From positions 26,845,674-26,909,673 of the forward strand of contig OX463808.1 in NCBI GenBank assembly GCA_949825045.1: DNA of 64,000 bases, in the 5' to 3' direction. Both the position numbers and the translations under genes were made by a program. The notes under the pieces are model-generated. The model made no database searches and was not told where the DNA came from. It was given only the letters and a program-made list of their open reading frames with translations. The stretch is from Argyresthia goedartella. Taxonomy: Eukaryota > Arthropoda > Insecta > Lepidoptera > Argyresthiidae. Of this stretch, positions 10,558 through 20,076 are shown in pieces. Each line of letters opens with the position of its first letter. The first letter of the stretch is position 1.

Positions 10558-11262
10558 TAGCTCCGTGGTCTAGTGTGTTTCATGCTTGCTTCTCACGCAG
10601 GAGATATAGGTTCGAATCCTGCTGCTTATCATGTACCAAAGAGACAAGTTTGTATATGTCACCGGAAGATAGTCAAAACCGTAAGTTGATAAACTAACGC
10701 GTTAGTTGATCAACTATCGACAGATAGTAAATCAGACCGATAGGGTTTAGAATTTACGTTTATTTTGTTCATACATGTCAACCTAATACGAAGACGATTC
10801 GGGGGCTTCGCTGCGCTCTCCCCCTGTAGTCTTCACCTAAACTACCGCAGTGTTTGCCTTGGTATTTCGTTTACAATTAAAGTTTAAACCAGTTTATTAT
10901 TTTACGGTTTTAACCATTAGTTGATCAATTTACGCGTCTTAATAATACTAAGCAATACTTTACAGTTTACTATCTGGCAATAGTTGACCAACTTACGAGA
11001 AAAAAACGTTAATTTATCAACTTACGGTTTTGACTTTCTTACGGTGACATATATTTATCTTAAGTACATTATCGGATGTTCTGACGGTGATGGAAAACAT
11101 CGTGAGGAAACCTTCATTAACCCCATAGCTGCGGCGATAGGCTAGCCTCCTGTCACACAAAATGAAGTAATGATAAACTGGTTAAAAGTGGGCACAATAT
11201 TGCCTCTACCACCTCGTATGGGAAAAGGCGTAATGCTATGTTGTGTTCTGTGAAAAAAAAAA
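10558..11262 (+). mobile_element. tRNA-derived SINE, split by a MITE
   Basis: The head has RNA polymerase III promoter boxes: an A-box-like TGGTCTAGTGTG and an exact B box GGTTCGAATCC at 10611-10621. The body contains CATGTACCAAAGAGACAAG and, after the MITE, AAAACATCGTGAGGAAACC and the TGTGCCTCTACC-type end seen in other copies here (TTGCCTCTACCACCTCGTATG), finishing in a poly(A) run near 11253-11262. Related copies: 28252-28435 (+), 12025-12150 (-) and 13018-13080 (-). Confidence 0.8.
10657..11049 (+). mobile_element. MITE inserted in SINE (TIR begins TGTCACCG, TATA target duplication)
   Basis: Terminal inverted repeats of about 43 bases with few mismatches: the left end begins TGTCACCGGAAGATAGTCAA, the right end is the complement of TGTCACCGTAAGAAAGTCAA. 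Further inward there is a second inverted block (GATCAACTAT...AGATAGTAAA). The element is flanked on each side by TATA (10653-10656 and 11050-11053), and removing it restores continuous SINE body. 393 bp, no coding capacity, so it must be mobilised in trans. The superfamily is not certain (TA or TATA target). Confidence 0.82.
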
Positions 11263-11309
11263 TGTCATGTCTGATCCAATTTTGGATTCGAAACTTGATC
11301 GTAGATTTT

Positions 11310-11349
11310 AGACGATGAATTGTCAATTAACATTGACAATTCATCGTCT
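11310..11349. repeat. Foldback: 18-bp perfect arms, 4-nt loop
   Basis: Arm 11310-11327 (AGACGATGAATTGTCAAT) and its exact complement at 11332-11349, separated by TAAC. Lies in otherwise unremarkable DNA after the SINE. Confidence 0.9.
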
Positions 11350-11360
11350 GAATAGCACGC

Positions 11361-11581
11361 TGCTTTGACAGTGCTAACGCACTGGAAAACCCCGTGTGAT
11401 ACAACGTACAACGCAAGGTCGCGCTGTAGCGCTCTGGCTTTTCAATAGCGCCACGCCTTTTCCGTATATGTTAGTCAATATTCCATTTTGCGTAAAATGC
11501 GACTAGCCCCTCGCCGCAGCTATCATCGCAAACGCTGCCAATCACAACGTCTAAAATAACAATATACTTTATTGCACGGTA
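11361..11581. repeat. Dispersed repeat unit (CTGGAAAACCCCGTGTG...GCTCTGGCTTTTCA)
   Basis: The stretch 11380-11445 (CCCCGTGTGATACAACG ... TAGCGCTCTGGCTTTTCA) recurs in near-identical form at 12298-12356. A related palindromic version follows at 12373-12425 (GAAAAGCCCGTG ... CACGGGCTTTTC). I recognise no function. The rest of this interval holds nothing I can identify. Confidence 0.55.
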
Positions 11582-11690
11582 AATAATGAGTACAAACAAA
11601 TGAACACTTATGCGCAAAAGCGAGTTAATATATATACTAACTATTAACTCGCCTTTGCGCATAAGTGTTCATTTGTTTGTACTCATTATT
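11582..11690. repeat. Foldback: 49-bp arms, one mismatch, 11-nt loop
   Basis: Arm 11582-11630 and complementary arm 11642-11690. A further partial copy of the arm core (TCGCCTTTGCGCATA) lies at 11739-11753 after an (AT)n run. Confidence 0.9.
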
Positions 11691-11693
11691 TTC

Positions 11694-11694
<1 letters not shown>

Positions 11695-11729
<35 letters not shown>
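11695..11729. repeat. (AT)n microsatellite
   Basis: An uninterrupted run of AT dinucleotides, next to the foldback arm. Confidence 0.85.
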
Positions 11730-11796
11730 CACATTAAATCGCCTTTGCGCATATATAAATATTACTACTACTACCCTATCCTACGGACTCTCCCTA

Positions 11797-11990
11797 TTAG
11801 CGCAGTCGGATTGCCCTTAACTTGAACGAGTGTTCGTAAGCAACAGTATTGTGCTGAGGAGTTAAGAGAAGAGACACCGTGTAAGATCTGCGATTCCTCT
11901 CCTTGGAGGAAAAGAACTCAAAACGTTTACGAAGATAGGGGTAGCGTGGATTTCTTAAGATATAAAAATATTTAAGATCTAGTTTCAAAT
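11797..11990 (-). pseudogene. LINE A ORF2, C-terminal fragment
   Basis: On the minus strand this reads YILRNPRYPYLRKRFEF, then a basic segment and TPQHNTVAYEHSF and LRAIRLR, which matches the end of LINE A ORF2 (compare 45240-45420). A short remnant, truncated on both sides. The DNA beyond it on the left (11760-11796) carries the NALP-like end in broken form. Confidence 0.8.
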
Positions 11991-12024
11991 CCATGATTGG
12001 ATCATAGATGATATTATTTTCCTT

Positions 12025-12150
12025 TAACATAACATAACATAGCGTCACGCCTTTTCCCTACGGGGCGGCAGAGGCACAATTGTGCCCACTTTTAGCCAGT
12101 TTATCGTTACTCCATTTTGTAAGGCAAGAGGCTAGCTCAGATTGAATTAT
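12025..12150 (-). mobile_element. SINE 3' fragment
   Basis: Minus-strand copy of the SINE tail: starts with the complement of the GCTATGTTATGTTA end, then the complement of TGGGCACAATTGTGCCTCTGCC, and the CTTTACAAAATGGAGTAA-like body. The head is not visible. The neighbouring DNA to 12290 is unrecognised. Confidence 0.7.
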
Positions 12151-12289
12151 ATAGGCTAAAGAACTGAAAAGTCGGCCGTAACTTGAATGAACTTGATCTA
12201 TATGAAGTACAAATTTAAAATTACTAAAATAAGGAAATACATGAGCGCGTTGTTTTTGTTTTTTAACCAGAAGCCAATTCACGAAAGCA

Positions 12290-12425
12290 GGCGCTGTGTC
12301 CGCTGGAAACCCTGTGTGGTACAACGCAGCGTCGCGCTCTAGCGCTCTGGCTTTTCAAGAGGTTTGAAATTCGGAAAAGCCCGTGAGACACAACGCGGCC
12401 CAGCGTTGTACCCCACGGGCTTTTC
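12290..12425. repeat. Dispersed repeat with palindromic end
   Basis: Second copy of the unit at 11380-11445 (here 12298-12356), followed by an imperfect inverted repeat whose ends are GAAAAGCCCGTG (12375) and CACGGGCTTTTC (12414). Confidence 0.6.
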
Positions 12426-13017
12426 AGAATATGCTACCCGGCGGGGCGTCGGCGGCGGCAGAATGCTGCAATCGAACGAGCGGCGGGCGGCGTACCAAGT
12501 ACCAACCAATATCACAAATACGTCTACGATACGGCAACAGTTCGTCGTCGATGAATCAATAATATCAGACTAGAATACAATCTGTGATTGAGCGAGCTGT
12601 ATAAGTCGCGCAACGAATTAAGAGCGCTGGGTGACGTTGGTAGGAATTATTGTTTACAGGTATACATATGTAGGTACATATGTACAGGTATAGAAAAGTG
12701 ACTACTGCGCATTCAAGGCCACCAATCATAACGTGTCGCGGGACTTGTACCTCTCTCTCTCTCTCACGCCACCCTTACCCTATGCGAGAAAGAAAGGCAC
12801 AGCTCGCTTAAAAACTGAGGGTTTTCCGGGGCCTGCACCTACCTACCTATCTACTACCTAGAGTTACCCAGGTAGGTAGGTACCTATGGATGTACTATCC
12901 AATCCAGACGAAAGAACGAAGTCTCTCGCTCGGACAACGGCAGCGGCAGTATGACATTTGAGCGGCAGTACGTGCATTCGGCAATACCTTCCTCGTAAAA
13001 GATACAAACCGACAACA
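12426..13017. other. No recognised gene; simple repeats
   Basis: Contains a (CT)n run at about 12752-12766 and CCTA/GGTA-rich tracts at 12836-12892 that are partly self-complementary. Nothing coding is supported. Confidence 0.6.
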
Positions 13018-13080
13018 AAACAAAGCGCCATTTCCCGTACGGGTTGGCAGAGGCACAATTGTGCCCACGTTTAGCCAGTA
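13018..13080 (-). mobile_element. SINE 3' fragment (short)
   Basis: The complement of GGGCACAATTGTGCCTCTGCC lies at 13050-13069, as in the SINE copies at 12070 and 28395. Only the tail portion is present. Confidence 0.6.
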
Positions 13081-13272
13081 CCTACATAGTTACCAAATTA
13101 ATTGAAAATGTCAGAAGTTCAGGCATTTTAATTTCACACCTACCGAACTACCTAATTTCAGATCTAATCTTAGAGTAGGTAAAACAAAACACTTACTATC
13201 TAAACCAATAACTTTATTTAAAATTTACAGTAAAGACAGATTGATACATGCCTGGGAGTCTGAGCTACCTTG

Positions 13273-13354
13273 ATTACATAGCCAGATATAATAATTTATA
13301 GGTAAATTATTTATATATATATTACCTATAAATTATTATATCTGGCTATGTAAT
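13273..13354. repeat. Foldback: 33-bp perfect arms, 16-nt loop
   Basis: Arm 13273-13305 (ATTACATAGCCAGATATAAT...) and exact complement 13322-13354; the loop is AT-rich. Confidence 0.9.
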
Positions 13355-14560
13355 TGGCTTGCATCACAGTTCAGCACACCCTCTAGTCACAGTAAAATTG
13401 TCAATAAACACTTAGCACATTCGCGTTTTATTGAATGAGATTTGTTGATTGGGCACTGGTACTATAGGTGTACTGGATTTGTTGGCACTGGAGGCGATTG
13501 GAGTCATCTGCCCGATCAGGTACAGGGTTTAGGTATGGTATGTAACCTAGGTTTGGATAGGCCATGTCGGTGGACGTTGACCTTTTCTCGGCCCTATGGC
13601 AGCCTCAGTCGTCGTGATGAACAACATCGCGGAGTGAAAACTGATCTGCTTCGGTGGTAGGATGTAGTTCGCCAAATAATGAGCTCTTCTGCACATTTTC
13701 TAAGGGTTGCATGCAGTTGGTAGGTGATGTCCCGGCTTAGAGTGCTTGATAGCGTGCAACACCAACCATCTCGCGCCTTCTTGAAGAACGATACCCATCT
13801 TGTTGAAGAAGTGTTTGTTTTACGGTTTTTGTCTTCGATGGTCCGGAATATGTCATCCGTTTGACCCAGCGATACGACGTATTCCGGTAGATCATCGCGT
13901 CGGTTGACGATAATTTTGAAGCTTAAAATTATAATACTGAGAATTTCGACAGAACAGCAGAGACACTGGAGGATCGTTTGTTGATCAATGGTGACCATTG
14001 ATCAACAAACGATCCTCCAATGTCTGCTGTTCTGTCGACATTCTCAGTATTCTCACGCATCGTGTCCCTCCCAATGTCTTCCAATTCAATGCCTTCATCT
14101 GTGTAAATGTCTATTTTCTCTTCTTTGTACAATTGGATGGCTCTCGATGTTGATGGTATAGGTGGCGCTCTACGATGAAAACGAACATCTGTCCCGTGAA
14201 CATATGATTTTCCAAGGCGTCCACAGCGACAAGCACCGAAACAGCGACCGTCCGACAGGAAGGCTGTTGATGGACTGCGTATATTCTTAGCACGAATTCC
14301 AAGGAACGGGTCGAAGCTACCACATGACCGACGCGGATGGGAAATTCCACTGGGCAGTTCGAATAATCATGCGCAGTTCAGCGTCCAGGTCAATATAGAT
14401 AGGGCGGGGTCTTGTACAGCACATGCGTAACTGAGTGAAACGTTTGTACTGTATCTAAATTATGATTCTTCGCATAACGAAAGGAGTTAGTTTTCTTCAA
14501 TTTTTATTGCTTTAGTTATTATTTTTGAATAGTCGTCATTTAAAATCAATGAAAAATAGT
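13355..14560. other. Unrecognised region with a 134-codon open frame ending in a foldback
   Basis: The minus strand has an open frame 13594-13998 (contains RRDDLPEYVVSLGQTDDIF and VSFFKKARDGW) that runs into the foldback at 13933-14051; a second open frame (13929-14132) starts in the foldback. I do not recognise a family. It could be a decayed element gene or chance. The 14111-14560 stretch shows nothing identifiable. Confidence 0.3.
13933..14051. repeat. Foldback: ~58-bp arms, 3-nt loop
   Basis: Arm 13933-13991 and arm 13995-14051 are complementary except for two substitutions and one 2-base indel; the centre is CAATGG-TGA-CCATTG. The longest short-loop palindrome in the window. Confidence 0.9.
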
Positions 14561-14599
14561 GCACTGACGTGACACAAGCGCTGTGATTGTGACTAGTAA

Positions 14600-14722
14600 G
14601 GAAGCAATTCAAACGTCAACTCATAAATTTTTGCCATTGCATTAGCGGGAAGTTTGGGAACGGAAAATGAGCTAGATCTGGCGAATAACGTGCAAGGGGA
14701 AGCAATTCAAACGTCAACTCAT
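14600..14722. repeat. 25-bp direct repeat, 98-bp spacing
   Basis: GGAAGCAATTCAAACGTCAA plus five more identical bases at 14600-14624 and 14698-14722. The second copy borders the truncated mariner transposase, so it may mark the deletion that removed the mariner 3' end. Confidence 0.7.
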
Positions 14723-15156
14723 TAATTTTGCCCTTACCCTTGCCCTAGTAGACTTGTAAACCGGTGCATTGTCTTGATGAAACAACACTTTATTTTTCGT
14801 TAAATGCGGCCGTTTTTTCTTAACTTCTTCACTCAGACGCTGCAATAGTTTTACGTAGTACTCGCCGTTGATTGTTTCGCGTTTTTGAAGATATTCAATA
14901 AAAATAATCCCATGCGCATCCCAAAATACTGACGCCATGATCTTGCCAGCAGCAGATGAAACTGACTTTGCCTTCTTTGGAGCCGGTTTTCCCTTTTCAG
15001 TCTTTTGTCTATTGAATCGTCTTAAAAAGGCGGCTTTATTGCGTGGAAAATTCTCATAACACTGCATCGAAACTTCCTCAAGTTACTGCTTTGGTTCAGT
15101 GGTGAGCAATCGCGGCACTTCTCTAGCGCACAGCTTTTCATGATCAATTTTTTATA
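14723..15156 (-). pseudogene. Mariner transposase, middle part (C-terminal half truncated)
   Basis: On the minus strand: KLCAREVPRLLTTEPKQ, an in-frame stop, then NKAAFLRRF, APKKAKSVSSAAGKIMASVF, WDAHGIIFIEYLQK, INGEYYVKLLQRLSEE and KKRPHLTKNKVLFHQDNAP. These are hallmarks of a mariner DD34D transposase, including the second Asp (HQDNAP). The C-terminus with the third Asp is missing. An internal deletion removes the first-Asp segment between RRFNRQK and APKKAK. The matching N-terminal half lies at 31401-31728, on the same strand, on the other side of LINE B, so both are probably one element. Confidence 0.8.
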
Positions 15157-16975
15157 GTCATAGTCAATAGTCAAAGTACTTTATTACTGTAGATATTTAC
15201 ATATACTTAGCAAACGTAATTTTTTGCCTCTTCTCTACATTGGACCACTGTGTGAGAAGAAGGGCGTAGAAATTCCCACAGATTGATTTTTAGATCTCTT
15301 TTAAAAATAGGTTGTGCTGTGCTTAACTAATACAAATATGAAAAATTTAATTGTTATGATTAATAAGCAGGAATAATAAAATAACAAAATTATTAACAGC
15401 AAGGTCTGTGTTAAGCCAGATTAACCCCATACAGTCCTGTCATTTAAGTAATCTTGAACATTGTAATATCCCTTTTTCGACAAAGTCGCTTTAACATGCT
15501 TTTTAAATTGCTCAAATGGCAATTTCAAAATCTCCAGAGGTATCTTATTGTAGTAAAGAATGCACTGACCCTTGAAAGAATTGCTAACCTTCGCGAGTCT
15601 AAAACATAGTCTGTGACTATTTCTTAGGTTAACATTACAGCTATCGCTAAGTTTGGAAAATGTTGTAAGGTTCTTGCGTACATACATTCTATTTTCGAAA
15701 ATAAATTGACTAGCTACTGTTAGTATGTCAATATCTTTAAAAAGCTCTCTTAAGGAGTCTGTTCGTTTTAAATTATAAATTGCTCGAATAGCTCTTTTCT
15801 GTAAAATAAAAATAGTTTGAATATCCGCTGCTTTCCCCCACAACAAGATACCATAGGACATGACACTATGAGAGGAACTAAAATATAATAGCCTAGATGT
15901 AGCCATATCCGTGCTTTGTCTGATGTTCCTAACAGCGTAAGCCGCAGAACTTAATTTACCAGCCAATATGTGGGGTCCCCACTGCAATTTGATATCAATG
16001 GTTATTCCAAGAAATTTCGTATCATTTACTAATTCTAACGTGCTGTTGTCTAACACTAAACTGGTCTCAACTTGCCTGACATTTGGAACTGAGAATTTGA
16101 TACACTTGGTTTTACCAGCGTTTAACAATAAATTATTAACTGTGAACCAATTCAAGGTTAAAGACAATACACCATTAACATCATCAAAATCTCCTTTTTG
16201 TCTTTCAATTTTGAAGACCATTGAAGTATCATCAGCAAACAACACTATGTCAGTTAAATTCTCCACCATGAAAGGCAGATTATTAATATATACCAGGAAT
16301 AAGAAAGGGCCTAATATGGAACCTTGTGGAACGCCAATTTTAACACCCGATCCATCAGATTTTACGCCGTTAACATCTGCATTTTGAATTATTTTGCTGA
16401 GGTATGATCTGAGTAGATCCAACGCTTTATTTCTAACTCCGTAATGATTTAATTTAATTAATAGCGTATTATGATCAACAAAATCAAACGCCTTCGACAG
16501 GTCGCAAAAAACTCCGATAGCATTCTGTGCGGCCTCCCATGCAGAATAAATATGAGATATAAGGGTAATACCTGCATCCGTAGTCGATTTACCCCTAGTG
16601 AAACCATATTGTTTAGCGTGGAGTTGTTTTGTACGGTTGAAGTGTGAGAGCATTTGATTGAGTATAATCTTTTCAAATATTTTACTTAGTGTTGGAAGAA
16701 CACATATTGGTCTGAAATTTGAAGGATCGCCCTTATCTCCCGACTTGAACATAGGTATCAGTTTACTGTGTTTCATGAGGTCTGGAAAAGCCCCATCGTC
16801 AACACATTTATTGAATATATAAGCTAAGTGTGGGGCTATAACTATAATTACTGAACCAATGACTTTGACTGATATACCCCACAGGTCTTCCGTATTTATT
16901 AAGTTAAGTAATTTAAACATTTTGACAATGTCCTGGGGATATACATGATGAAATTTTAAATATACATTACTGACG
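15157..16975 (-). mobile_element. LINE family B, 3' part (RT and 3' UTR)
   Basis: The 3' part of a minus-strand LINE whose 5' part lies at 24552-31400; a BEL/Pao element (16981-24546) sits between them and is flanked by CTAGT duplicates. The 3' UTR (15157-15420) carries the complement of an AATAAAG signal and ends in a TTGACTATTGACTATGACTAT tail, which abuts mariner sequence. With nested insertions removed the LINE is about 5.5 kb, a normal full length. Confidence 0.88.
15421..16920 (-). CDS. LINE B ORF2, reverse transcriptase and C-terminus (separated from its endonuclease)
   Basis: 499 codons, uninterrupted. RT motifs: FRPICVLPTLSKIFEKII, YGFTRGKSTTDA, FCDLSKAFDFVDHN, GVPQGSILGPFLFLVYIN and the catalytic box FADDTSMVF. 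Then the thumb region (FLGITIDIKLQWGPHI) and a conserved C-terminus (YYNKIPLEILKLPFEQFKKH, GYYNVQDYLND). The frame continues upstream of this Met to the insertion point of the BEL element at 16980; the Met is internal, not the original start. CR1-like group of LINEs by motif style; clade not certain. Confidence 0.87.
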   Translation of the reverse strand: MFKLLNLINTEDLWGISVKVIGSVIIVIAPHLAYIFNKCVDDGAFPDLMKHSKLIPMFKSGDKGDPSNFRPICVLPTLSKIFEKIILNQMLSHFNRTKQLHAKQYGFTRGKSTTDAGITLISHIYSAWEAAQNAIGVFCDLSKAFDFVDHNTLLIKLNHYGVRNKALDLLRSYLSKIIQNADVNGVKSDGSGVKIGVPQGSILGPFLFLVYINNLPFMVENLTDIVLFADDTSMVFKIERQKGDFDDVNGVLSLTLNWFTVNNLLLNAGKTKCIKFSVPNVRQVETSLVLDNSTLELVNDTKFLGITIDIKLQWGPHILAGKLSSAAYAVRNIRQSTDMATSRLLYFSSSHSVMSYGILLWGKAADIQTIFILQKRAIRAIYNLKRTDSLRELFKDIDILTVASQFIFENRMYVRKNLTTFSKLSDSCNVNLRNSHRLCFRLAKVSNSFKGQCILYYNKIPLEILKLPFEQFKKHVKATLSKKGYYNVQDYLNDRTVWG

Positions 16976-16980
16976 CTAGT
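16976..16980. repeat. Target-site duplication CTAGT (left) of BEL/Pao element 1
   Basis: CTAGT immediately before the TG of the 5' LTR; the same five bases follow the 3' LTR at 24547-24551. Confidence 0.95.
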
Positions 16981-17557
16981 TGTTTAATATTTATGCTTCG
17001 GAACGCACCGGTTTTCGTTGCGCGGATCGACCGCGAGTGATCGGGACATCACTAGCGGAAACGGAACTGCAGCTGTCACTTGTACAGAAACGAGATGACG
17101 AGTTAGAGGTTACTTTCTTGTCGTGAGAGAAAATGTCAGTACATGGCGTCGGGCTTTGACTGTATTTTAGTGTAACAATTGTCTAACACAGGTGTCGGGC
17201 CTGGTTGGAGTGTTAACTATAATAATCGTCGGAAAATAAGTAGATTCACGTCAGCGGAGTGAGTGCTTCGTGTTGTGAAGGTTAAAGTTGTTCGGTCCCC
17301 AACTCGTCGCATTCGGACAGCGACTCCTCGTGTCGGCAAGCAACACGACGGTGACAGCATCGAGCTACGACGAGAGTAAGATTCGAATCCTCTCCACCCA
17401 CCCATTGTGCTCCTTATCCCGCATTCCTGCCTCGAATTGAGCTTTCGAGTTCCGGCCCAAGGCGTCAAGGTCAGTACCACTTGCGATACTCCCTGTGCTG
17501 GTGAAAACCACCCCCTCAAGATTCCACGCCCGTTCGGTTGAGGCGTGGAATTAAACA
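16981..17557 (+). repeat. 5' LTR of BEL/Pao element 1
   Basis: 577 bp; starts TGTTTAATATTTATGCTTCG, ends GAGGCGTGGAATTAAACA. An internal CCACGCCCGTTCGGTTGAGG is followed closely by AGGCGTGGAA, making a short inverted repeat (CCACGCC/GGCGTGG) just before the end. Confidence 0.96.
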
Positions 17558-18263
17558 TTTTGGTAGCAGGCGTGGTTTCCTAGTGGGAAATCATCGATTC
17601 ACGGACGGTTGTAGGGTTGTTTTTTTGCCACATTGTAGTTGGGAGAAAAGGGTATCTCAGATTGGCCGGCAATCAGTTTGTGAGTGAGTCTGTAGTCGGT
17701 ATACTACAATTAAAGTTCATTTTCGGTTAGTGAAAGTATAATTGAAGATTTAGTTAACAATTTTTATAAATTTGTAGTCGGAAACTACTCGGTGTGCATA
17801 AGAAACAGTCATTCGGTCGGACTATAGTATTGCAGTCGGGTTCCATAGCATTGCAGTGTTGTTTCGGATTACAGAGCAGGGTCAGGCTATTTAAGGGGTA
17901 TTAAGCTGATTTTGCTGACCTCAGTAGAAGTGTGGGTCATATCGGAGGGGCCACTTCTAGAAGGTTCACAGCTTCATTATATTAAAAATAGTTTTTTTTT
18001 TCTATACTAAATTTTTGTTTGTTATTTTTTATTGTGCCTTATGGTGGCATTCTCTGATTGATTTGGAGTTTATAGTCATAGGGTGTGTGTCCAAAGGGCG
18101 ACCATATTAAATATGTTTTAGGATTAATTTGTTTTAGTGGTTGCCTTAGTTTTGACAACTTAGTTTTAATTTCTGTGCCCAGCGCTGACGGGCAAGTGCT
18201 GGTCTCTGGCTATACTTAGTTCGGTAGTGAAGTATAGGACCAGAATCAATTGAATCGGTAAAC
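17558..18263 (+). other. BEL/Pao element 1 leader: primer binding site and 5' UTR
   Basis: The likely primer binding site begins at 17561 (TGGTAGCAGGCGTGGTTT), three bases after the LTR; TGG would pair with a tRNA CCA end. I do not identify the tRNA. The rest, to the gag ATG, is a ~700-base untranslated leader without recognisable genes; the corresponding leader in element 2 (60500-61209) is clearly homologous. Confidence 0.7.
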
Positions 18264-20076
18264 ATGGCACATTCGCCCTTGACGGTACTGCGGTATGGTG
18301 TCCGTGAGGAGATGAGATGGCTCGCCCATACTCATAAGTATGTGGAGCGACCTGACATGGACGATGTCCTGCTCAAGCGTGTGGAGGACGCAATGACACG
18401 CGTCGGGAAGATGTGTCGGCTGGCTGCGGAGGCTGAAGCTCTCGGGCTTACGGATGAAGCCTCGGTGGCTGCAGTGAAGCAGCTCTACGCGGATGCTGAC
18501 CAAGCGATGGAATGCTTGGGCGACATCGAGCGTCGCGCGGAAAAAATTAAGCGGTCGCGACGGAATGACCGCGGGGAAGGTAACGGAGACCCACCCCCGA
18601 AGGGTGTTGTTGGACGGCTGCCACACCTGGAGATTCCGGCCTTCGGTGGGGCAATTGATGAGTGGCCGGCATTCATTAATTTATTCGATAGTTTGGTCCA
18701 CGGTCGGGACGACCTGGACAACGCCTACAAGTTGGCCCAACTATTGATGGCACTGCGGGGTGAACCGAAGGAGTTGGTCGGTCACCTAACGGTCACGGCG
18801 GGCAATTATGAGATAGCCCGGTCCATATTGTTTGACCGCTACCAACACAAACGGCGGTTGGTTGATGCGCAGCTGGGGAAGCTGTTTAGCATCCCAAGAG
18901 TAACCCGGGATGTTGACATCCGAGTACAGGTGCTCAACCCTGTGCTGGTGGCCACTAAGGCCCTTCAGAACCTTGGTCTGCCGGTAGACCAATGGTCATA
19001 TATTGTTTTGTATATGGTTTTGTCACGGTTGCCTGCAGCTGTTCAAAGTCGGTTTGAACAGCTGCATGGGGGCAGTAGCTCGGAATTGCCCACGCTCGTC
19101 CAATTGACGGATTTTTTGGAGGGTGAATGCAGGCGATGTGACACACTGGATACGGAGGCCAGTGTGCAGCGCCAACCCGCGCGGATGCGGGAGGGGCCGC
19201 GCCCCCCGCCCCCACGGGGGGGTGGGCGGTCGAAACAATTTGGCGTTTTGAATGCCGCGCCGTCGGGTGACGGCTGTGTGCACTGCGACAGTGCCGGTCA
19301 CGAAGTGACCAGTTGCGCCAACTTTAAGGCGCTCGGGGTAGCTGCCCGCAGGAAGGTAGTCTTCCGCCACCGATTGTGTTTCGGTTGTTTGGGGCCGCAC
19401 CCGCTGAGCGAGTGCTCGCGCGCGTTCCCCTGTGAGTGCTGTGGTGGCAAGCACCACATCGTGTTGTGCCTGAACCGGTCAGGCCCTTCGGACGGTCACC
19501 AGGGCCGGACTCAGGTTGGTCGGCCACAGGGCCCAACCAGGGCCGGACCCAGTCCCCCTCCGGGCAACGGGAGTCACCAACGGGGTGACTGGGGTACCCG
19601 TGGACGGGACCCCCCCCCCCGAGGGGAAGGGGGCAGCGCGGGAAGTAACATGCGGGATAGCCGGGGTTCGGTCGCCGCTGTCCAGGGTCAGCGAGGACTT
19701 CGGGCTGCTGGCTCACCGCGTGTTACGGGCGGGTGTCAGATGGCACCTATGAGTGGCGCGAAGGCTGGGAGCCCACCACCTTCTGCGCCACCCTGCCCGT
19801 CTCTCTGGGAGGCGAACAGGGAAGCGAACAGTCGGATGTCGCCCCCATTCCTAGAGCGCCCCAGGTTGGATCCGCTCTCCCCCCTCCATCCACGGTGGCC
19901 ACCGGGCACACCGTACACCGTCCAGTATGGTCGGATACCGGAACAGCGAGGGGCCTATTATGCGGGTTGGGACCCCCTGATGTACATACGGTCTGATATG
20001 CCAGGCATATCAGCAGCCGCGTTACCAGGCCGGCGGAGGTCTCAGCGGGTTCGGATCCCGCGGAGGTTCCCGCTAG
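18264..20076 (+). pseudogene. BEL/Pao element 1 gag (frameshifted near its end)
   Basis: Nucleocapsid-capsid precursor. ATG at 18264 follows AAAC. N-terminal helical region (residues 1-100), the DUF1759-type gag core (~125-270; LPHLEIPAFGGAIDEWPAF, YKLAQLLMALRGE, KRRLVDAQLGKLF), then three zinc-knuckle-like motifs around residues 337-405 (CVHCDSAGHEVTSC, CFGCLGPHPLSEC, CECCGGKHHIVLC), then a Gly/Pro/Arg-rich tail. Near 20000 this copy is two bases shorter than element 2 and leaves the frame (it then reads out of frame to 20309). The native end is the UAG at 20074-20076, shared with element 2 and in frame with protease. Confidence 0.88.
20074..20076 (+). promoter_or_regulatory. Candidate gag-pol readthrough codon (in-frame UAG)
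   Basis: The codon TAG in context CGC-TAG-GGA-CAC ends gag and is followed, in the same frame, by an open reading frame that becomes the protease 45 bases later. The same arrangement exists in element 2 (63013-63015), where gag is open up to the UAG. Suppression of such a codon would give Gag-Pol. The sequence arrangement is seen; readthrough is inference. Confidence 0.6.

Noticed and set aside
10558..10640. tRNA gene
   Set aside because: Pol III A and B boxes are present, but the sequence does not fold into a full cloverleaf and continues into a SINE body; the same holds at 28252-28330.
17376..17400. GATTCGAATCC in the BEL LTR as a pol III B box or tRNA remnant
   Set aside because: The match is a single short motif with no A box or cloverleaf around it; it is repeated only because both LTRs carry it.
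19023..19996. Several open frames of 80-140 codons on the minus strand opposite gag (repeated near 62 kb)
   Set aside because: They are a by-product of the GC-rich gag zinc-knuckle and tail region; no domain, and they are conserved only because gag is.
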